From contig NZ_JAFBED010000001.1 of the NCBI RefSeq assembly GCF_016908565.1, forward strand, positions 682,001-746,000: 64,000 nucleotides of DNA, written 5' to 3'. This DNA comes from Sutcliffiella tianshenii. Its GTDB lineage: Bacteria > Bacillota > Bacilli > Bacillales > Bacillaceae_I. The position numbers and the translations under genes are program-made. The notes below the pieces were generated by a model that was not told the DNA's origin, searched no databases, and worked only from the letters and a program-made list of their open reading frames with translations. Position 1 is the stretch's first letter; the number at the start of each line of letters is the position of its first letter. Shown here piece after piece: positions 17,250 to 25,491 of this stretch.

Positions 17250-17278
17250 AATATACGACTTTCTTTCTACTTTTACAA
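17250..17278 (-). promoter_or_regulatory. sigma-A promoter of the reductase gene
   Basis: On the minus strand TTGTAA and TATATT are separated by 17 nt. The start point would fall in or next to the Fur box, consistent with iron repression. Confidence 0.65.
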
Positions 17279-17290
17279 CACAAAAAACGG

Positions 17291-17350
17291 TTGACATAAG
17301 AATTGGTTGGTTTTATAGTATAAATGTACCGATACTGATAATCATTATCA
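17291..17350 (+). promoter_or_regulatory. sigma-A promoter and perfect Fur box of the siderophore transport operon
   Basis: TTGACA (17291-17296) and TATAGT (17314-17319) are separated by 17 nt. A Fur box, TGATAATCATTATCA at 17336-17350, matches the 7-1-7 consensus with no mismatch and lies just after the expected start point. Iron-bound Fur should therefore repress the operon. Confidence 0.9.
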
Positions 17351-17394
17351 ACTGTTTTTTATTTACATATTTTCAAACCTTGGGAGGGTTCAGC

Positions 17395-18240
17395 ATGGTG
17401 AGACTTTACACAAATGAATTGAACATTGGCTATGGTGAGCACCTCATTGTCAAGGATCTTTCAATAGGGATTCCTGACAAGCAGATTACCACCATCATCG
17501 GCTCCAATGGCTGTGGAAAGTCCACACTTTTGAAAGCGATCACTCGCATTATTTCCCAGCAATCCGGGACTGTGGTCCTGGACGGCCAGGATATTTCACG
17601 CGAGCATACAAAATTGCTAGCAAAAAAGATGGCCATCCTTCCACAGACCCCGGAAAGCGCAAGCGGACTGACAGTCGGCGAGCTCGTTTCATATGGGAGA
17701 TTTCCTCATCAGAAAGGATTTGGCCGGCTGACCAAAAGGGATTATGAAGTCATCGATTGGGCCCTGCAGGAAACAGGTACCCTTGACTTTAAATACAGAC
17801 CAGTCGATTCCCTTTCAGGCGGCCAGCGTCAGCGTGTCTGGATTGCCATGGCGCTGGCACAGGAAACGGAAATCATTTTCCTCGATGAGCCGACCACCTA
17901 TCTTGATATGGCCCACCAGCTGGAGGTGCTCGAGCTTTTGCAGCGGCTGAACCGTGAACAGGGGCGCACCATCGTCATGGTCCTCCACGATCTTAATCAG
18001 GCTGCCAGATTTGCCGATTATTTGATTGCCTTAAAGGATGGTCATATCATAAAGGCCGGTAATTGCGAGGAAGTCATCCATCCGGACGTGCTAAAGGACG
18101 TGTTCCAGATCGATGCCGTCATCGGACGGGATCCGCGTACCGATAAACCGATGTGCATCACTTATAATTTACTAAAAGGAGAAAATACCCATGAAGAAAA
18201 TTCTAGTACCATTCGTATTCCTGCTCTTACTGGTTGTTAG
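17395..18240 (+). CDS. iron-siderophore ABC transporter ATPase (FhuC/FecE family)
   Basis: The 281-residue ATPase has Walker A IGSNGCGKST, signature [17 protein letters not shown], Walker B IIFLDEPTTYLD and the switch MVLHDLNQAARFADY, all typical of the FhuC/YusV group that powers ferric-siderophore uptake. I placed the start at the ATG at 17395 behind GGGAGGG; the open frame extends to 17230 but crosses the promoter. Its last 50 nt overlap the next gene, adding a short tail (about 17 residues ending PALTGC) that does not look like the family and may reflect a lost stop codon. It is the first gene of a four-gene Fur-regulated operon. Confidence 0.88.
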   Translation: MVRLYTNELNIGYGEHLIVKDLSIGIPDKQITTIIGSNGCGKSTLLKAITRIISQQSGTVVLDGQDISREHTKLLAKKMAILPQTPESASGLTVGELVSYGRFPHQKGFGRLTKRDYEVIDWALQETGTLDFKYRPVDSLSGGQRQRVWIAMALAQETEIIFLDEPTTYLDMAHQLEVLELLQRLNREQGRTIVMVLHDLNQAARFADYLIALKDGHIIKAGNCEEVIHPDVLKDVFQIDAVIGRDPRTDKPMCITYNLLKGENTHEENSSTIRIPALTGC

Positions 18241-19120
18241 TGCCGCATGCAGTAACAACAACAATAATAATGCTGCATCTGAAGATACTAACAAAAAAGG
18301 TTCATCTGAAACCATCACCTATGAATCTGAAAACGGCCCTGTAGAAGTGCCGGCAAATCCTGAGCGTGTCATTGTTCTTTCCTCTTTTGCCGGTAATGTC
18401 ATGGCACTCGATGTAGACCTTGTCGGAGTGGACTCCTGGTCTGCGATGAATCCCCGCTACGCTGAATACCTGGAAGGCGTGGAACAGGTAACGGATGAAG
18501 ACCTGGAGAAAATCATTGAACTGAATCCCGATTTGATCATCGGACTTTCCACCATCAAAAACGTTGAAAAATTGAATGATATTGCCCCTACGGTAACTTT
18601 TACATACGGGAAATTGGATTACCTTACACAACACCTTGAAATCGGAAAGCTTTTAAACAAGGAAAAAGAAGCACAAGATTGGATTGACGACTTCAAACAG
18701 CGTGCAGCTGCTGCCGGTGAAGAAATCAAATCCAAAATCGGAGAGGACGCAACAGTATCCGTCATTGAAAACTTCGATAAAGAGCTTTATGTTTTCGGCG
18801 ATAACTGGGCTCGCGGTACAGAAATCCTTTATCAGGAAATGAAACTGAATATGCCTGAAAAAGTGAAGCAGACAGCTCTTAAGGATGGATACTACACATT
18901 GTCCTTTGAAGTGCTTCCCGAATTTGCTGGCGACTACATGATTTTCAGTAAAAATTCCGACGGTGATACTTCCTTCCAGGAAACAGAAACCTACAAAAAC
19001 ATCCCTGCTGTAAAGAATGGCCAGGTATTCGAGGTTAATGCGAAGGAATTCTATTTTAATGATCCTATTTCACTTGAGTTTCAATTGGAATTCTTCCAGA
19101 ACAAATTTTTAGGTAGATAA
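18191..19120 (+). CDS. iron-siderophore-binding lipoprotein (FhuD-like)
   Basis: The 309-residue protein begins with a signal peptide and lipobox SAAC (Cys20), followed by an Asn-rich linker. The core is a class III periplasmic-binding fold (PF01497): VEVPANPERVIVLS, ALDVDLVGVDSW, IIELNPDLIIGLS. The stretch YVFGDNWARGTEILYQEMKL resembles hydroxamate-type binders such as FhuD and YxeB, so a hydroxamate siderophore is my best guess. The ATG at 18191 has AAAGGAG upstream and lies inside the end of the ATPase gene. A hairpin follows before the permease genes, which could raise its expression relative to them. Confidence 0.87.
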   Translation: MKKILVPFVFLLLLVVSAACSNNNNNNAASEDTNKKGSSETITYESENGPVEVPANPERVIVLSSFAGNVMALDVDLVGVDSWSAMNPRYAEYLEGVEQVTDEDLEKIIELNPDLIIGLSTIKNVEKLNDIAPTVTFTYGKLDYLTQHLEIGKLLNKEKEAQDWIDDFKQRAAAAGEEIKSKIGEDATVSVIENFDKELYVFGDNWARGTEILYQEMKLNMPEKVKQTALKDGYYTLSFEVLPEFAGDYMIFSKNSDGDTSFQETETYKNIPAVKNGQVFEVNAKEFYFNDPISLEFQLEFFQNKFLGR

Positions 19121-19132
19121 ATAGTGAAGGCA

Positions 19133-19161
19133 AGAGGGATTCTGTTTGATGGGATCCCTTT
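19133..19161 (+). terminator. weak hairpin between binding protein and permeases
   Basis: AGAGGGAT pairs with ATCCCTTT (one G-T pair), followed by TAATC. The T run is short, so it may be an mRNA-stabilising or partial terminator that favours the lipoprotein. Confidence 0.4.
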
Positions 19162-19183
19162 TAATCTATAAAAGAAAAGATGA

Positions 19184-20197
19184 ATGATGATGAATGAAAA
19201 ACAACGAAGGTTCCCTTTCCTACTAAAACTTATTGCAGCAATCCTGGTATTTTCCGGAACATTTGTGGTTGCGATGCTTTTTGGGGCGGCTGATACTACG
19301 ATCCGGGATGTTTGGGCAGCACTTACTGCAACTGATTTGGATGAGAAATCCATGATGATCCGAGAAATCCGCCTTCCCCGTGAAGTGGCGGCTATTTTTG
19401 TGGGAGCAGCTTTATCCGTATCTGGAGCCATCATGCAAGGGATGACAAGAAACCCGCTCGCTGACCCGGGGCTTCTCGGGCTCACTGCCGGAGCAAATGC
19501 AGCGCTTGCGGTAACACTCGCATTTTCACCTTCCACGAATTACTTCGGCATCATGATCGCCTGCTTTATCGGGGCGGCTGTCGGGGCGACGTTGGTTTTT
19601 GGTATCGGGGCCATGAAGCGTGGCGGCTTTTCCCCTTTCCGGATCGTGCTGGCAGGAGCGGCCGTATCCGCGTTCCTTTTTGCCATTGCAGAAGGTGTGG
19701 GACTTTATTTTAAAATCTCCAAGGATGTTTCGATGTGGACTGCCGGGGGCATCATCGGGACGAACTGGTCACAGCTACAAGTCATCATTCCTTTCATTAC
19801 TGTCGGGATTTTAATCTCCATCTATCTGTCTAGACAGCTGACGATTCTGAGCTTGAGCGAGGAGGTTGCAGTCGGACTTGGACAAAAGACAGTGCTGGTG
19901 AAAACGGTACTGTTCATCGTGATAGTGTTGTTGGCCGGAGCTTCTGTGGCACTTGTCGGCAATATGGCCTTCATCGGCTTGATGATCCCCCATATAGGCC
20001 GCGCGATCGTCGGTACGGATTACCGCTATATTTTGCCGATGTCCGCAGTCGTCGGTGCCATATTCATGCTGCTTGCCGATACACTTGGCAGGAATTTGAA
20101 TGCCCCGTTCGAAACGCCTGTAGCAGCCATCGTGGCACTGCTCGGCTTGCCCTTTTTCCTCATCATCGTACGGAAAGGGGGCAAGGAATTTTCATGA
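19184..20197 (+). CDS. iron-siderophore ABC transporter permease (FecCD family), first subunit
   Basis: The 337-residue protein has about nine to ten membrane helices and the FecCD signatures: RLPREVAAIFVGAALSVSGA, GMTRNPLADPGLLGLTAGAN and, in the C-terminal half, GNMAFIGLMIPHIGRAIVG. LADTLGRNLNAPFETPVAAI completes the pattern. Three ATG codons occur in a row at 19184-19192, and the ribosome binding site (AAAGAAAAG) is weak, so the exact start is uncertain by two codons. It overlaps the next gene by 4 nt and should pair with it to form the channel. Confidence 0.88.
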   Translation: MMMNEKQRRFPFLLKLIAAILVFSGTFVVAMLFGAADTTIRDVWAALTATDLDEKSMMIREIRLPREVAAIFVGAALSVSGAIMQGMTRNPLADPGLLGLTAGANAALAVTLAFSPSTNYFGIMIACFIGAAVGATLVFGIGAMKRGGFSPFRIVLAGAAVSAFLFAIAEGVGLYFKISKDVSMWTAGGIIGTNWSQLQVIIPFITVGILISIYLSRQLTILSLSEEVAVGLGQKTVLVKTVLFIVIVLLAGASVALVGNMAFIGLMIPHIGRAIVGTDYRYILPMSAVVGAIFMLLADTLGRNLNAPFETPVAAIVALLGLPFFLIIVRKGGKEFS

Positions 20198-21201
20198 TAC
20201 ATCCATCTTTGGTTAGAAGGCAGCGCCTGATTGTTGGTTTGCTAGCCTTTCTTATACTATTGACCGTCATTGTCGGAATAGGGATCGGGTACTCCTCTGT
20301 ATCCTATGATCGGCTTCTGCCTACATTGCTCGGAAACGGTACCTTCAAGGAGGAATTTGTCCTATTTTCCATCCGGCTCCCGAGGATCATCATTACTCTG
20401 TTGGCAGGAATGGCGCTGGCATTAGCGGGGAGCATCCTGCAAGGAATCACGAGGAACGATCTTGCAGATCCGGGGATCATCGGCATCAATACTGGCGCCG
20501 GGGTTGCTATCACAGTGTTTTTCCTGTTTGTCCCGATAGAAGTCGGCTCTTTTGTCTATATGCTCCCGCTTGTCGCCTTTATAGGGGCCCTGCTGACTGC
20601 CTGTTTGATTTATCTGTTTGCATATAGCAGGCAGACCGGACTGCAGCCTGTCCGGCTTGTACTGACAGGTGTCGGATTCTCGATGGCCCTCTCCGGTATC
20701 ATGGTCGTTCTTATTTCCAGTGCCGATCGGGAAAAAGTGGACTTTATAGCTAGTTGGCTCGCAGGTAACATCTGGGGGACGGACTGGCCGTTCATCCTGG
20801 CACTGCTGCCTTGGCTGGTCGTTTTGATTCCATTTACCATCTATAAGGCGAATAGACTTAACCTGTTGGCGTTGAGTGAACCTGTATCGGTGGGAGTCGG
20901 GCTATCCGTGGAAAAGGAGCGGCTGGTCATGCTCTTTACTGCAGTTGCCCTTGCAGCCTCCGCTGTTTCTGTAACAGGGGGAATCGCCTTTGTCGGCCTG
21001 ATGGCGCCGCATATCGCCAAAGCGCTCGTCGGTCCGAGAAACCAGCTCTTCCTGCCAGTGGCAATCCTGATCGGCGGCTGGCTGCTCCTCTTTGCAGACA
21101 CACTCGGCCGCAACATTGTCGATCCAAGCGGCATACCTGCAGGGATCATGGTCGCGTTGATTGGCGGGCCTTACTTTATGTATTTGTTGTTGAAGAAGTA
21201 A
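20194..21201 (+). CDS. iron-siderophore ABC transporter permease (FecCD family), second subunit
   Basis: The 335-residue permease is paralogous to the preceding one and has the same signature set: RLPRIIITLLAGMALALAGS, GITRNDLADPGIIGINTGAG, GGIAFVGLMAPHIAKALVG and FADTLGRNIVDPSGIPAGI. Its start overlaps the upstream stop (ATGA). This is the last gene of the operon. No clear simple hairpin follows immediately; a 53-bp tandem array begins 50 bp downstream. Confidence 0.88.
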   Translation: MIHPSLVRRQRLIVGLLAFLILLTVIVGIGIGYSSVSYDRLLPTLLGNGTFKEEFVLFSIRLPRIIITLLAGMALALAGSILQGITRNDLADPGIIGINTGAGVAITVFFLFVPIEVGSFVYMLPLVAFIGALLTACLIYLFAYSRQTGLQPVRLVLTGVGFSMALSGIMVVLISSADREKVDFIASWLAGNIWGTDWPFILALLPWLVVLIPFTIYKANRLNLLALSEPVSVGVGLSVEKERLVMLFTAVALAASAVSVTGGIAFVGLMAPHIAKALVGPRNQLFLPVAILIGGWLLLFADTLGRNIVDPSGIPAGIMVALIGGPYFMYLLLKK

Positions 21202-21250
21202 TTAGCGAGGCCAGATTCCAAAACAGTTCTTATGGGGAATGATTCAGGGC

Positions 21251-21614
21251 TTTTGATTCCTTCACTACCTTGTTTTGGGGAGGGGGAGGGTATCATTCGG
21301 GCCTTTTGATTCCTTCACTACCTTGTTTTGTGGCGGGCGAGGGTATCATTCCCGCCTTTTGATTCCTTCACTACCTTGTTTTGTGGCAGGTGAGGGTATC
21401 ATTCGCGCCTTTTGATTCCTCCACTACCTCGTTTTGGGGCGGGCGAGGGTATCATTCGCGCCTTTTGATTCCTTCACTACCTTGTTTTATGGCGGGCGAG
21501 GGCATCATTCGGGCCTTTTGATTCCTTTACTACCTTGTTTTGGGGCGGGCGAGGGTATCATTCCCGCCTTTTGATTCCTTCACTACCTTGTTTTGTGGCG
21601 GGCGAGGGCATCAT
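21251..21614. repeat. tandem array of about seven 53-bp units
   Basis: Six complete 53-bp units start at 21251, 21304, 21357, 21410, 21463 and 21516, and a degenerate seventh begins at 21569. Each starts TTTTGATTCCTTCACTACC and contains GGCGGGCGAGGG, and ends near TATCATTCGCGCC. Units differ by a few substitutions and not in length. The array fills most of the 562-bp gap between two convergent iron-transport operons. Short open frames across it are not convincing genes. Confidence 0.92.
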
Positions 21615-21709
21615 TTTTCGAGGACAGCCTTTGATTCCTCCCTTACTCTTTTATTGGTGTCTAATGGACTGGACTCAAACCAAGATTTTTTTATGCAACA
21701 AATAAAAAA

Positions 21710-21753
21710 GGTGCCTGCCCCTCAACGCTTTAAAGCGTTGAGGGGCAGGCACC
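21710..21753. repeat. 44-bp perfect palindrome, copy 3 (terminator of the ferric iron operon)
   Basis: The arms begin GGTGCCTGCCCC and share the inner CTCAACGCTTT with copies 1, 4 and 5. The changes relative to copy 1 are mirrored in both arms. On the minus strand TTTTTTATT follows, and the iron ATPase gene ends 10 nt away at 21764. Confidence 0.9.
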
Positions 21754-21763
21754 CCTTATTATG

Positions 21764-22441
21764 TCAACTCATCACCAATTCACATGGTTTTTTCACAAGC
21801 TGTCCTTCTTCTATGAAAAGGACGCGATCGGCGATGGCTTTGGCGTCTTCGAAATCGTGGGTCACCAGGATGGAGGTGATGCCCGTTTTCTTTAGTATGT
21901 CTTTCAGTTCTTCGCGGATTTTCTCCTGCAGGTGGACGTCCAGGTTACTGAACGGCTCGTCGAGCAGCAGCAAGGATGGTGAGGGTGCAAGGGCGCGTGC
22001 CAATGCAACTCGCTGCTGCTGGCCTCCACTCAGCTCATACGGATAACGATGGCCGTAGTCAGACAGGTTGATCAGGGCCAGCATTTCCTCGAGTCGTTCC
22101 TGCTTCTGCTTCCGATTCATTTTTCGCAAGCCGAACTTGATGTTCTGGGCTACCGTCATATGAGGGAAAAGCGCATAGTCCTGGAATACGACACCTATCC
22201 CCCGCTTCTCAGGAGAAAGGTGTGTCTTTTCATCAAACATGCATTCCCCATTGATTCTCATGATCCCATCCTGGGGAGTCTCAAGACCTGCTATCAGGCG
22301 GAGGAGCGTGCTTTTACCGCTACCGCTTCTCCCGAGGATCGAAATGATTTCCCCTTTTTCAATATCCACCCGGATATCCCGCAATGTATGATTTTGTGCA
22401 TTTTTATATCGGAACTTTAAATCTTGAATCTGAACAAACAT
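21764..22441 (-). CDS. ferric iron ABC transporter ATPase (FbpC-like, short form)
   Basis: The 225-residue protein contains a complete ABC cassette: Walker A GRSGSGKST, Q-loop [10 protein letters not shown], signature LSGGQQQRVALARALA, Walker B LLLLDEPFSNLD and switch LVTHDFEDA. It is much shorter than typical FbpC (about 340 residues) because it ends right after the cassette and lacks the C-terminal TOBE/regulatory domain. The ATG shares its A with the stop codon of the upstream permease (TAATG). It should drive the permease encoded by that gene. The lack of the regulatory domain suggests that feedback by bound iron does not act on it. Confidence 0.88.
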   Translation of the reverse strand: MFVQIQDLKFRYKNAQNHTLRDIRVDIEKGEIISILGRSGSGKSTLLRLIAGLETPQDGIMRINGECMFDEKTHLSPEKRGIGVVFQDYALFPHMTVAQNIKFGLRKMNRKQKQERLEEMLALINLSDYGHRYPYELSGGQQQRVALARALAPSPSLLLLDEPFSNLDVHLQEKIREELKDILKKTGITSILVTHDFEDAKAIADRVLFIEEGQLVKKPCELVMS

Positions 22442-24081
22442 TACTTCCCCTCCTTATCCAGTACTCGATAAAAGACAAAGATGCTTAAAGCGCTGATAAA
22501 GATGATAAGCAGCGATGCGATGGACGCTTCCTGTACCCTCTCATCATTTGCATATTTGAAAGCCTGTGTTGCCAAGGTCGAAAAATTGAATGGCTGCAGG
22601 AACAAGGTAAGCGGCAGTTCTTTCATGATATCGATGAAAACGAGAATGAACCCGCTGACAATCGCTCCCTTCAACAATGGAAGATCTACTGTGAAAAAGG
22701 TTCTGAGCGTCGATGCCCCCAAAGTACGGGAAGCTTCGGTAAAGCGGTTCCCAGTCTTTTCAAAGCCTGACTCGATCGCATTGAAGCCGATTGCCAAAAA
22801 GCGGATCACGTAGGCAAAGACAAGCATCGATAGCGTGGTCCGAAGCACAAATTCAGGCTTCAGCTTGAACATGGCCAAAAAGGACACAATCTGCTGGTCG
22901 AGCAATATAAAAATCGTGATGACTGCTATGGCGATGGCCGCCCCTGGTATCGAATAGCCGAGTGTCGTGACCCTCGAGAAGATTTTCGGGACCATCCCTT
23001 GCTGCAGCCTCGTATAATTGGAAATGATCAGTGCAATGACAAGGATGATCGTCGCTGCAACACCTGCAACAAAGATGGAGTTCTTTGCAAGCTCCAGGAA
23101 TTCAGGCTTGAAGACTGTTTCAAATGTCATGGTCGCCCACGCTAATAGCTGAAGCAACGGCACAATGAAAGCAATGGCAAAAATGCCGAAGCAATACGCA
23201 AAAACCAGCCAGCCCTTTACTCCCGTCAAGCGCTTAGGCTCAATCGGCCGCACCTTTGAAGACGGATCAAAGAATTTCTTCCGCCCCCTTAACAGGCGCT
23301 CCATGGAAAGGATCACCATCACCATGATCATCAATGTCCCGGCAAGCTTCAGGGCGGAGTCTAGATCCATCATGCCATACCAGGTACGGAAGATAGCCGT
23401 GCTGACAGTCTGAATCCCGAAATAGCTTGTTACCCCGTAATCATTGAGCACCTCGAGAATGACAAGCGTCACACTCCCGACGATCGCACCACGCGAAATG
23501 GGAAGTGCCACCCGGAAGAATGTCTGAAAGCTGTTGCTTCCCAAGAGCCTTGCGTTTTCGATAACTGAAGCGGAAAGGCTCTGAAAATAGCTTCTTGTTA
23601 TGGAATACACATAAGGGAAAAGCGTAACCGTAAAGACAAAGATGGCGCCAGGGATGCTCATCATATTAAAATACGCTTGGTTCACCTGCATATCGAAATC
23701 GTTTCGCAAGGTGGACTGAATGATTCCTGTGTAATTGATGATGCCATGATAGGTGTATGCTGCGATATACGGTGGGATCGCAAGCGGCAGTATCAGGCTC
23801 CATTTCAGGAAGTTCCGCAAGGGAAACTGATAGATCGTGATCAGCCATGCAAGGCTCGTTCCGATCAGCATCGTTGCCAAAGCGGTAAACAGAATGATCA
23901 GAACGGAGTTTTCAAGATAGTCCCTTAATAAATATTCTTTTATATGTAGCCAGTTTTCATTAGGCTCTGTAAAAAATTCGACCGCTATTAAAATATTGGG
24001 TATGAGAATGATAGTGATAAAAACCAGACTTAGAATGGCCCAGCCTTTATGTTTCACCCTTGACCAATGGAACTTACTCAC
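22441..24081 (-). CDS. ferric iron ABC transporter permease (FbpB-like, fused dimer)
   Basis: The 546-residue protein holds two copies of the BPD_transp_1 permease domain in one chain, giving about 12 helices. The EAA loops are ENARLLGSNSFQTFFRVALP in the first half and EASRTLGASTLRTFFTVDLP in the second. This duplicated layout is typical of FbpB/SfuB/HitB ferric iron permeases. I chose the GTG at 24081 (VSKFHWSRV) because AAAGGA lies 9 nt upstream; the frame extends 40 codons further without a ribosome binding site and through a Fur-box region. It is followed by the ATPase with a 1-nt overlap. Confidence 0.88.
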   Translation of the reverse strand: MSKFHWSRVKHKGWAILSLVFITIILIPNILIAVEFFTEPNENWLHIKEYLLRDYLENSVLIILFTALATMLIGTSLAWLITIYQFPLRNFLKWSLILPLAIPPYIAAYTYHGIINYTGIIQSTLRNDFDMQVNQAYFNMMSIPGAIFVFTVTLFPYVYSITRSYFQSLSASVIENARLLGSNSFQTFFRVALPISRGAIVGSVTLVILEVLNDYGVTSYFGIQTVSTAIFRTWYGMMDLDSALKLAGTLMIMVMVILSMERLLRGRKKFFDPSSKVRPIEPKRLTGVKGWLVFAYCFGIFAIAFIVPLLQLLAWATMTFETVFKPEFLELAKNSIFVAGVAATIILVIALIISNYTRLQQGMVPKIFSRVTTLGYSIPGAAIAIAVITIFILLDQQIVSFLAMFKLKPEFVLRTTLSMLVFAYVIRFLAIGFNAIESGFEKTGNRFTEASRTLGASTLRTFFTVDLPLLKGAIVSGFILVFIDIMKELPLTLFLQPFNFSTLATQAFKYANDERVQEASIASLLIIFISALSIFVFYRVLDKEGK

Positions 24082-24145
24082 TGTGACACATCCTTTAGAT
24101 GACAAAGCTGTTGTAAATACTTTAATTATCCAATCTAAATTATAA

Positions 24146-24160
24146 CGAAAATCATTCTCA
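24146..24160. promoter_or_regulatory. candidate Fur box upstream of the permease gene
   Basis: CGAAAATCATTCTCA matches the Fur 7-1-7 consensus at 12 of 15 positions. It lies about 65 bp before the permease start and just after the terminator of the binding-protein gene, which suggests separate iron control of the permease-ATPase pair. Confidence 0.5.
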
Positions 24161-24174
24161 AATGGAACGTCCAA

Positions 24175-24217
24175 ACAAAAGAAAAGAACCGATTCACCCA
24201 AAAAGGAACCGGTTCTT
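24175..24217 (-). terminator. terminator of the ferric iron-binding protein gene
   Basis: AAGAACCG and CGGTTCTT form an 8-bp stem around an 18-nt loop. On the minus strand TTCTTTTGTTTG follows. It lies 13 nt after the stop codon of the binding-protein gene. Confidence 0.75.
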
Positions 24218-24229
24218 CACATTATTGTA

Positions 24230-25336
24230 TTATTTCCAGCCTACTTCATTGAAAATCTTGATGGCAGCCTGTTGGTTTTCACCATAAACAGTCAGGTTTA
24301 CATCCTGCTCTTTGAATTCGCCCCAAGACTTAAGTAGCTCGGAAGGCTCGACATTCGGATTTGCAGGGTACTCGTAGTTTGCTTCAGCAAATTTCCCTTG
24401 TGCTTTTTCATCAGAAAGGAACTCGATGAATTTCACTGCATTATCTTTGTTTTTCGCATGCTTCGTCACAGCCGCTCCACTGATGTTGACATGTGTACCA
24501 GTCGTATCCTGGTTCGGGAAGAACACTCCTACGTTTTCTGCAACCTTCACTTCTTCCGGATCATCGGAATTCAACATTACACCAAGGTAGTATGTGTTCA
24601 TGATCGCTACGTCCGCTTCACCGGCAACAACCGCTTTAGCCTGGTCGCGGTCTCCGCCTTGCGGGTCACGTGCCATATTGTTCACGATTCCTTGTGCCCA
24701 TTCCTTCGCTTTATCCTCACCCATTACATCGATGAAGGATGCAACCAAAGAAATGTTGTACATGTTGTCAGATCCTCTTACTACTACACGGTCTTGCCAC
24801 TCAGATTCTGTTAAAGCTTCATATGTGGAAAGTTCTTCAGGTTTTACTCGGTCCTTAGCATACGCAATGATACGTGCACGCTTTGTAAGACCGAACCATT
24901 GGTTATCTTTATCACGCAGTTTTTCAGGAATATTCTTTTCAAGAACTTCACTTTCCACTGCTTGGAATAATTCACGATCTTTTGCTTGATACAGATTACC
25001 TGCATCCGCTGTGATGTATACATCCGCTTCTGTCGCTTCGCCTTCGATGCTTAGACGCTCCATCAATTCTTCGCCTTTACCCTCTACCACGTTGACCTTG
25101 ATGCCTGTTTCTTCTTCAAACATCTTGTACAACTCTTGATCCGCTTCATAGTGGCGGCTTGTATATACATTTACTTCCCCGGATTCTTTTTCTTTGTTCG
25201 CTTCTTCACCTGAACCGCTATTGTTCTCTGAAGAAGTATTGCCATTATTATTTGTGCTGCTTACGCAACCTGTTAACGCCAACACTAAAGCAAGCATTAA
25301 ACTCATGATGATATTCAGTTTTTTCACGAAAGACAC
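24230..25336 (-). CDS. ferric iron-binding lipoprotein (FbpA/FutA-like)
   Basis: The 368-residue protein has a signal peptide with lipobox LTGC (Cys23) and a long Asn/Ser/Glu-rich linker. The mature part starts VNVYTSRHYEADQELYKMFE, the classic opening of FutA/FbpA/SfuA binding proteins, where the Tyr and His take part in iron binding. VYITADAGNLYQ and IMNTYYLGVML (a tyrosine pair typical of the Fe site) follow. Two Fur boxes precede the gene, one of them between the -35 and -10 elements. It is terminated before the permease gene. It should capture Fe(III) outside the membrane. Confidence 0.9.
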   Translation of the reverse strand: MSFVKKLNIIMSLMLALVLALTGCVSSTNNNGNTSSENNSGSGEEANKEKESGEVNVYTSRHYEADQELYKMFEEETGIKVNVVEGKGEELMERLSIEGEATEADVYITADAGNLYQAKDRELFQAVESEVLEKNIPEKLRDKDNQWFGLTKRARIIAYAKDRVKPEELSTYEALTESEWQDRVVVRGSDNMYNISLVASFIDVMGEDKAKEWAQGIVNNMARDPQGGDRDQAKAVVAGEADVAIMNTYYLGVMLNSDDPEEVKVAENVGVFFPNQDTTGTHVNISGAAVTKHAKNKDNAVKFIEFLSDEKAQGKFAEANYEYPANPNVEPSELLKSWGEFKEQDVNLTVYGENQQAAIKIFNEVGWK

Positions 25337-25355
25337 TCCTTATGTAAATTAATAT

Positions 25356-25404
25356 TGATAATCACTCTCACTTACTATTGTAATGATAATCATTATCAAG
25401 TCAA
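25356..25404 (-). promoter_or_regulatory. Fur-controlled promoter with two Fur boxes
   Basis: On the minus strand TTGACT (25404-25399) and TACAAT (25382-25377) are 16 nt apart. The spacer contains a perfect Fur box, TGATAATCATTATCA at 25384-25398. A second box, TGATAATCACTCTCA at 25356-25370 with two mismatches, lies at the expected start point. Repression by iron should be tight. Confidence 0.9.
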
Positions 25405-25435
25405 CAACTTTTTTTCTTTTTTAAAAATAATGAAT

Positions 25436-25468
25436 ATGGCGGAGAGCATCCTATGTGCCCTCCGCCAT
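25436..25468 (-). terminator. terminator of the APH-like kinase gene
   Basis: ATGGCGGAG and CTCCGCCAT pair perfectly across a loop of about 15 nt. On the minus strand ATTCATTATTTTT follows. It lies 24 nt after the kinase stop codon and upstream of the iron-binding protein promoter. Confidence 0.75.
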
Positions 25469-25491
25469 TATCTTTTGCTTTTTCTGGAAAA

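Noticed and set aside
21540-22046. Open frame across the 53-bp tandem array
   Set aside because: It runs from the array through the palindrome into the antisense of the iron ATPase gene, and has no ribosome binding site or family features.
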